Below are positions 21,617 to 26,680 of a stretch of DNA of 26,680 nt, in pieces. Every line of letters begins with the position of its first letter. The stretch's first letter is position 1. Source of the DNA: Bog-1181 sp964565765 (GTDB lineage: Bacteria > Oederibacteriota > PGYV01 > Palsa-1178); NCBI GenBank assembly GCA_964565765.1, contig CAZMGF010000036.1:1-26680 (forward strand). The letters run 5' to 3'. The notes beneath the pieces were generated by a model. That model made no database searches. It had not been told where the DNA came from and saw nothing but the letters and a program-made list of their open reading frames with translations. Made by a program: the position numbers and the translations under genes.

Positions 21617-24600
21617 TTGTCTTCAAAAAATTTATTTCTTAAGGGTATTTTAAAGAGGGGATTATTTGTCTGCGCCGTAACGGCGTTATTTTTACCATTA
21701 ATCAGCGCTGCCGTGATTAATTTGTCTTCCACAGGAATAATGGCCGGGCAGACGGACGACGCTGCGTGGAACAATCCTTCATACATAACGTCACCTGATT
21801 TTATTTATGCAGACAGCCAGTCAAACAGTTCAGATATTTTCACACTTTTTGACAGCCTTCCGTCAAACAATGTAAATATTAACTCCGTAAAATTAAGGGT
21901 ATTAAACTACTCAACAGGGGTCCTTACAACTGACGCAATCGGGTTTAATTATACGGAGGACGGCGGCGCGACCTGGAACGGCGGGGCCATAAGCAGCGAC
22001 CACGACTTAAAGGCGATGTCCAATTCAAATCAGGCGACCGAAATTGACCTGACCGGTCTTGATACATGGACCGCGCAGAAAATAAATTCTTTCGGAATAG
22101 TAATGAGGCCCGAGGGCACGGCATTTACGGATTTCCTGGTGGACTACGTTTATCTTGTGGTGGATTACACCGCGCAGACCCCGACTTTCACGCCGACCGC
22201 AACATATACTCCGTCCAGGACCATAACGCCGACTTATTCCGAGACGGCCGCTGATACCTCAACCATTACAATGACGGCCACGGCCACTTATACCCCTACA
22301 GTTACAATGACCATCACACCGACATTTACATCCACTCCTGCCGCCTACGCATACATTGAACCAGGCCAGGCAACGGCAGGGGATACAACGGCATTTACTT
22401 ATCACGTAAGCGCCTCAGGCGACGGGCCGATTGCAAAGATACTTATAATAATTCCGCCGGGGGTAACTGTTGTTTCACTGCCGGCAAGCGCAATGGGTGG
22501 AACAGTATCCCAGCCTGGCGGGAACATAGTGGTTTCATACGCGGGAAACCCGTGGAATAATTATTCCGATCCAAATTTTGACGACATAACATTTTCAGCC
22601 ATTCTGACCGGCGGCAGCAAGCTGTTTTCATCTATAATAAATGACGCTTACGCTACAACAGCGCCAAACGGATTCTCACAGAGCGTGAACGCCTCAACCC
22701 CGACTTATACGGGAACTCCAACTTCAACTGTTACCATGACCATAACAAATACAATCACGGCAACCTTTACGCCGAGCGTAACGCAGACAGTTACACAGTC
22801 GATAACGCCGACAGTAACCGACACCAACACACCGTCAGTTACACCTACCGGGACGCCTACGGCGACATCCAGCATAACACAGACAGTGACTAAGACGGTT
22901 ACCGAGACTGTAACTCCCACAGCGACGCAGACAGTAACGTCAACCATAACATCAACCGCAACGCCAACAGTTACTTCAAGCGTAACACCGACTGTTACGG
23001 AAACAGGGACACCTACCGCAACGCCTACTTTCACAATGACTCCGACATTCACGGCGACGCAGACAATTACACCGACATGGACATCAATAGTTCCGCAGTG
23101 TGTAATATCGGACATGTTCAACAATTCCAGCCTTGACCCTGCGTGGCAGGCCTCCGACATAGGCGTCGTAGCAGCAGGCTCCCAGGTTGAGACAACATCG
23201 CTTACTATAATGGGCGGCGGTGCCACAAATCTTTCCGGCGGAGCAAATGACACTTTCCATTACGTTTACCAGCCGGTCACAGGGGATATGGATGTAACCC
23301 TTGTGATAAATTCAATTTCAAACACGAATAATAACAGCAAAGTCGGGCTGATGATGAGGGAAACCCTCCAGACCAATTCTACGCATGTTTTCATAGGCGC
23401 ACAGAGGTCCGGGGTTTATAACATGATAAAAAGGACAACGACAGGCGCAGCAAGCACCAATGTCACAACAGGGGCCGGAACTTTTGTCAACGGCTCAACC
23501 GGTTATGTAAGGCTGACCAGAACCGGAAACACTTTTGGTACATATTATTCCACTGACGGTGTAAACTGGATACCTGTGGGATCGGTGATTGTGGCAATGA
23601 ACAGCGTTTATTGGGTCGGTATAGCCGTGAATTCATCTGTCGCGGCGCTTGCGACGGCTTCGGTAAATAATTTTATTGTGCTCTCAGGCTTCTGCACTTA
23701 TACACCAACCCCGACATATACTGTGACTTTGACTTCAACTCCAACGATAACACCAACTGTAACACAGACTGTTACCATGACAATAACGCAGACGATTACA
23801 CCCACTGTTACACAGACGATAACTCCTACAGATACACAGACAGTAACTCCAACCGTTACTGAGACAGTTACAAAAACAGTAACACCCACCGTGACTGAAA
23901 CTGTTACGCCGACAATAACACAAACAGTTACCCGGACAGTAACACCGACAGTGACGCAGACAATTACCCCCACTGTTACACAGACGATAACTCCTACAGA
24001 TACACAGACAGTAACGCCTACCGTTACTGAAACTGTTACGCCGACAATTACCCTTACAATCACCCGGACAATCACGCCAACCGTGACTCAGACAATTACC
24101 CCAACTGATACACAGACTATAACACCCACAGTGACACAGACAGTGACGCCTACAGTTACAGAAACAGTTACTAAAACAGTAACACCCACCGTAACCGAAA
24201 CTGTTACGCCGACAATAACCCTCACTGACACGCAGACCGTGACGCAGACAGTAACACCTACAGTCACTCCAACTTTAACAGTGACGCAGACGGTAACTCC
24301 TACGGTTACACAGACTGTAACGGAAACAGTGACCCAGACCGTGACGCAGACAGTAACTCCAACATCTACAGTGACACAGACAGTGACTCCCACGGTTACG
24401 CCCACGTCAACGGTGACTCAGACTATTACTCCAACAGTTACACAGACTGTAACTCCGACAGTGACCGGCACAGTGACGCAGACAGTAACACCTACATTTA
24501 CAATAACGCAGACAGTGACCCCGACGGTTACTCCGACATTAACCGTGACGCAGACTGTAACCCAGACGGCAACCCAGACAGTGACACAGACAATTACACA

Positions 24601-26659
24601 GTCTGTAACGCAAACCATAACCCCGACTGTAACACAAACAGGTACGCCCACAGTAACTGTTACAAATACATCAACTCCTGCAGCTCTTTCATACATACTC
24701 CCGAATTCCGCTGTATCGGGTGATACTGTATTTTATTCCTACAGGGTGATTGCAAACGGGAACGGCCCCATAACGCAGGTTCAGATAAATGTGCCGCCTG
24801 GGGTTTCTATTTCCGGGCTGCCCATAAGCCAGGATTCGGGGACAGTTACCACCCCGGGTGGAAATATTGTGGTAACGTATTCTTCGGGCTGGAACTCGCT
24901 TTCGGCCCAGTATTATGACGTAATAACATTCGGGGCTATTTCTTCATCGGGCGACAAATATTACGGCTGCAACCTTAACGCCCTTATTGATGCGGTCGGG
25001 ACAACGCCAAACAGCTTCTCACAGATAGTGGTTATTTCAACGCCGACGTCGACTGTTACCAGGACCGTAACACCGACATTTACAGTGACGCAGACCGTAA
25101 CCCCGACAGATACGCCGACTTACACTGTAACCCAGACAGTAACCCAGAGCGTAACGCCTACGGTTACACAGACAGTAACGGCTACTGTGACGCAGACGGT
25201 AACACCTACGGTTACACAGACCGCGACACCTACGGCCACAAAAACCGTGACGCAGACTGTAACACCCACAGTGACACAGACAGGAACTCCCACCTTTACA
25301 GTAACGCAGACCGTGACGCAGACAGTTACCCAGACGGTTACACCCACGCATACGCCGACCTTTACCGTCACGCTGACTGTAACCCAGACAGTTACACCCA
25401 CTGGAACGCCGACCTTTACCGTAACCCAGACAGTTACGCCCACGGTCACGCAGACAGGAACACCGACGTCAACTGTAACTTTAACCATTACACCGACCGC
25501 AACGCCCACTTTTACCCAGACATTTACATCGACGGTGACGCCGACAAACACGCCGCGGATAGGGCTGGTTGTTATGGCCCCGGGAGAAACATACGCGCCA
25601 TCGGCCCCGGGATATACAGGCACTCCAATTATAGAGGAAGCGGGGCAGGCTGTGACAATAACAGTAATGTCGGTTGAAGAGAATTCATGGACAATATATC
25701 CTTCATCGGATTTTATAGGAATAACCTCATCGCAGTCACAGTGGACGATACTTGATTCGTCAAAGAACCTCTCCACGGGCCAGGCGCAGTTCTACGTAAA
25801 ATTCCTGAAAGAGGGGCTCTTCTACACGATAACGGCAACGGATTTGAGCGGCAGCTACGGCACCGCTGATTCGCTGCCCATACCTGTCACTGTAACGGGA
25901 TTTGGCAACGCGGCAGTTGTGACATATACGATACAGAAGGTAAGCTCTGCTGTCAGGGGAATGAAAAATATTTACATGATGGATATCATAATGACAAATC
26001 CGAATTCAGGCGGCGCCCAGTTTGAACTTATGGGAGTTACCATGTCGGCAAGCTCGGCGGTAAACCAGGCGGTCCAGGCGGTTACAGCCATGGACGCGTC
26101 CGGGAATACGCTGAGCACCACCAACTGGGGAGCGGCAAAACAAATTTTTGTGCCGGCGGGAATAATGGCAGGCCCTATGCAGAGCGTGGATATGAAAATT
26201 TATTTTGATATTTCACCGGACGCTCCGGGAGGCTCCTTCTTCGCCACAGTCGACGGGCCAATGGATGTCGTGATGCAGAAACTCGACGGGACAAGCATTT
26301 ACGCGGACCCGACTTCAAGCGCCTTCCCGTTTAAAACGGACGTCATAAATATAATAGAGACTGATTTAAACGGAAGCTTTTACAATTACCCGAACCCGTT
26401 CTGGGCCGGCAGCGCGCTTACAACAATACAGTATTATCTGCCGGATAATTCAAAGGTATCGCTGAAAATATACGACCTCATAGGCAGGAAAGTTAAGACC
26501 ATATTCGAGGAGAAACAGGAAACAGGCGGCACAATTTACAGGCTCACATGGGACGGAAAAAATGACGACGGGAACCTTATAGTGAACGGCGTATATTACG
26601 GGATATTAAAGATAAACGGGAACCAGCAGTATGAGACAAAAATAGTGGTGGTAAAATAA
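21617..26659 (+). CDS. 1680-residue exported Thr-rich repeat protein with FlgD-like C-terminus
   Basis: A TTG start with AAAAGG six bases upstream leads into a signal peptide (K/R-rich, then LFVCAVTALFLPLISAA, about 16-32). In order: an N-terminal beta domain (about 32-183); Thr repeats I; a beta domain A1 (22349-22690); repeats II; a lectin/DUF1349-like domain (23096-23694) with SDMFNNSSLDPAW and GLMMRET; repeats III; domain A2 (24686-25030), a duplicate of A1; repeats IV; an Ig-like region (from about 25557); and a C-terminal FlgD Ig-like domain with YPNPF, KIYDLIGRKV, WDGKNDDGN and VNGVYYG. That last domain is common at the end of exported proteins in lineages with type IX secretion, and also outside them. 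A cell-surface or extracellular role, perhaps adhesion or carbohydrate binding, is inferred. No catalytic site is seen. Confidence 0.88.
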   Translation: MSSKNLFLKGILKRGLFVCAVTALFLPLISAAVINLSSTGIMAGQTDDAAWNNPSYITSPDFIYADSQSNSSDIFTLFDSLPSNNVNINSVKLRVLNYSTGVLTTDAIGFNYTEDGGATWNGGAISSDHDLKAMSNSNQATEIDLTGLDTWTAQKINSFGIVMRPEGTAFTDFLVDYVYLVVDYTAQTPTFTPTATYTPSRTITPTYSETAADTSTITMTATATYTPTVTMTITPTFTSTPAAYAYIEPGQATAGDTTAFTYHVSASGDGPIAKILIIIPPGVTVVSLPASAMGGTVSQPGGNIVVSYAGNPWNNYSDPNFDDITFSAILTGGSKLFSSIINDAYATTAPNGFSQSVNASTPTYTGTPTSTVTMTITNTITATFTPSVTQTVTQSITPTVTDTNTPSVTPTGTPTATSSITQTVTKTVTETVTPTATQTVTSTITSTATPTVTSSVTPTVTETGTPTATPTFTMTPTFTATQTITPTWTSIVPQCVISDMFNNSSLDPAWQASDIGVVAAGSQVETTSLTIMGGGATNLSGGANDTFHYVYQPVTGDMDVTLVINSISNTNNNSKVGLMMRETLQTNSTHVFIGAQRSGVYNMIKRTTTGAASTNVTTGAGTFVNGSTGYVRLTRTGNTFGTYYSTDGVNWIPVGSVIVAMNSVYWVGIAVNSSVAALATASVNNFIVLSGFCTYTPTPTYTVTLTSTPTITPTVTQTVTMTITQTITPTVTQTITPTDTQTVTPTVTETVTKTVTPTVTETVTPTITQTVTRTVTPTVTQTITPTVTQTITPTDTQTVTPTVTETVTPTITLTITRTITPTVTQTITPTDTQTITPTVTQTVTPTVTETVTKTVTPTVTETVTPTITLTDTQTVTQTVTPTVTPTLTVTQTVTPTVTQTVTETVTQTVTQTVTPTSTVTQTVTPTVTPTSTVTQTITPTVTQTVTPTVTGTVTQTVTPTFTITQTVTPTVTPTLTVTQTVTQTATQTVTQTITQSVTQTITPTVTQTGTPTVTVTNTSTPAALSYILPNSAVSGDTVFYSYRVIANGNGPITQVQINVPPGVSISGLPISQDSGTVTTPGGNIVVTYSSGWNSLSAQYYDVITFGAISSSGDKYYGCNLNALIDAVGTTPNSFSQIVVISTPTSTVTRTVTPTFTVTQTVTPTDTPTYTVTQTVTQSVTPTVTQTVTATVTQTVTPTVTQTATPTATKTVTQTVTPTVTQTGTPTFTVTQTVTQTVTQTVTPTHTPTFTVTLTVTQTVTPTGTPTFTVTQTVTPTVTQTGTPTSTVTLTITPTATPTFTQTFTSTVTPTNTPRIGLVVMAPGETYAPSAPGYTGTPIIEEAGQAVTITVMSVEENSWTIYPSSDFIGITSSQSQWTILDSSKNLSTGQAQFYVKFLKEGLFYTITATDLSGSYGTADSLPIPVTVTGFGNAAVVTYTIQKVSSAVRGMKNIYMMDIIMTNPNSGGAQFELMGVTMSASSAVNQAVQAVTAMDASGNTLSTTNWGAAKQIFVPAGIMAGPMQSVDMKIYFDISPDAPGGSFFATVDGPMDVVMQKLDGTSIYADPTSSAFPFKTDVINIIETDLNGSFYNYPNPFWAGSALTTIQYYLPDNSKVSLKIYDLIGRKVKTIFEEKQETGGTIYRLTWDGKNDDGNLIVNGVYYGILKINGNQQYETKIVVVK
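22168..22345 (+). repeat. Thr/Pro-rich repeat tract I
   Basis: About 59 codons of alternating Thr with Pro, Ala, Tyr, Ile and Met between the N-terminal domain and domain A1. It is the shortest and least regular of the four tracts, with an acidic interruption (SETAADTS). Confidence 0.8.
22695..23092 (+). repeat. Thr-rich repeat tract II
   Basis: About 130 codons based on the units TVT-(P/Q/S/K/E), in which nearly every second residue is Thr. It lies between domain A1 and the lectin-like domain. Codons for Thr are mixed (ACA, ACG, ACT, ACC), so the DNA repeat is imperfect. Confidence 0.88.
23695..24684 (+). repeat. Thr-rich repeat tract III, the longest
   Basis: About 330 codons of TVTPTVTQT and TVTETVT-type units. 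The basic period is two codons, with longer periods of four and six codons. Higher-order copies exist: a 47-base identical segment at 23801-23847 and 23969-24015, and a 41-base segment with two mismatches at 23879-23919 and 24179-24219. Such a tract is a likely place for gain or loss of units. Confidence 0.92.
23801..24015 (+). repeat. 47-bp identical direct repeat, 168 bp apart
   Basis: Positions 23801-23847 and 23969-24015 are identical over 47 bases. The offset of 168 bases is 56 codons, so recombination between the copies would keep the frame and change the protein by 56 residues. Confidence 0.9.
25034..25557 (+). repeat. Thr-rich repeat tract IV
   Basis: About 175 codons of TVTQTVTPT-type units, with more TFT and TGT variants than tract III, between domain A2 and the C-terminal Ig-like region. 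Confidence 0.88.
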
Positions 26660-26660
26660 G

Positions 26661-26680
26661 ATGGAAGAAAAAAAAGCAAA
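26661..26680 (+). CDS. start of a further gene, cut by the window edge
   Basis: ATG 26661 lies one base after the stop of the repeat protein and opens a lysine-rich frame (MEEKKAK) to the end of the window. GTGGTGG about 10 bases upstream could act as a ribosome site. The stretch is too short to assign, or even to be sure that it is a gene. Confidence 0.3.

Noticed and set aside
22695..25557. Short regular DNA repeats that might suggest a CRISPR array or satellite
   Set aside because: The repeats have a 6-base basic period, no unique spacers of constant length, and all lie in one open reading frame.
23698..25776. Long open frames on the minus strand through the Thr-rich tracts, with Val/Thr-rich products
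   Set aside because: They are the mirror image of the ACN-rich repeat codons, which contain few stop-making triplets on the other strand. They have no ribosome sites and no recognisable domain.

Overview
The window looks like a chromosomal segment of a free-living, two-membrane bacterium from a poorly sampled lineage. Coding DNA is of moderate GC, genes are tightly packed, starts are often coupled (ATGA or TAATG overlaps), and ribosome sites are of the GGAGG type. TTG starts with good ribosome sites also occur. The very long Thr/Pro/Val repeat surface protein with a FlgD-like C-terminus recalls proteins I associate with candidate phyla such as Goldbacteria. That is a recollection, not a demonstrated assignment.

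Layout. Positions 1-300 hold an AT-rich remnant that resembles the C-terminus of an LptF/LptG-type permease, apparently frameshifted. Positions 301-595 have no gene but contain several inverted repeats. A cold-shock protein gene follows (683-883), with its own promoter, a perfect leader hairpin and a terminator. A strong promoter at 1041-1069 starts a rightward run of six genes: a membrane-anchored helical-repeat protein, a secreted protein with a duplicated C-terminal domain, a membrane HD-GYP phosphodiesterase, CheR, an 11-repeat TPR protein and an unusual MshEN-like/CheW fusion. A second strong promoter at 6769-6797 starts cheY, cheC, cheD, a chemoreceptor, cheW, a second cheY, cheB, cheA, a second cheC and an FtsA/PilM-like ATPase with a long C-terminal extension (ends 16375).

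Together these genes form a complete chemosensory system of the Bacillus/Thermotoga kind: CheA, two CheW, two CheY, CheR, CheB, CheD and two CheC, with no CheZ. The system lies beside a predicted cyclic-di-GMP hydrolase. There are no flagellar genes in the window, and the only receptor present has almost no extracytoplasmic domain. The output could be flagella encoded elsewhere, type IV pili, or another process. The MshEN-like/CheW fusion and the FtsA/PilM-like neighbour make pili worth testing.

Downstream, a CAP-domain protein on the minus strand converges on the FtsA-like gene. A housekeeping set follows on the plus strand (dprA, topA, xerC/D-type recombinase). The final 5 kb encode a 1680-residue exported protein. 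It has four Thr-rich repeat stretches separated by folded domains, two of them duplicates of one another, and a FlgD-like C-terminal domain. The first codons of another gene start at 26661.
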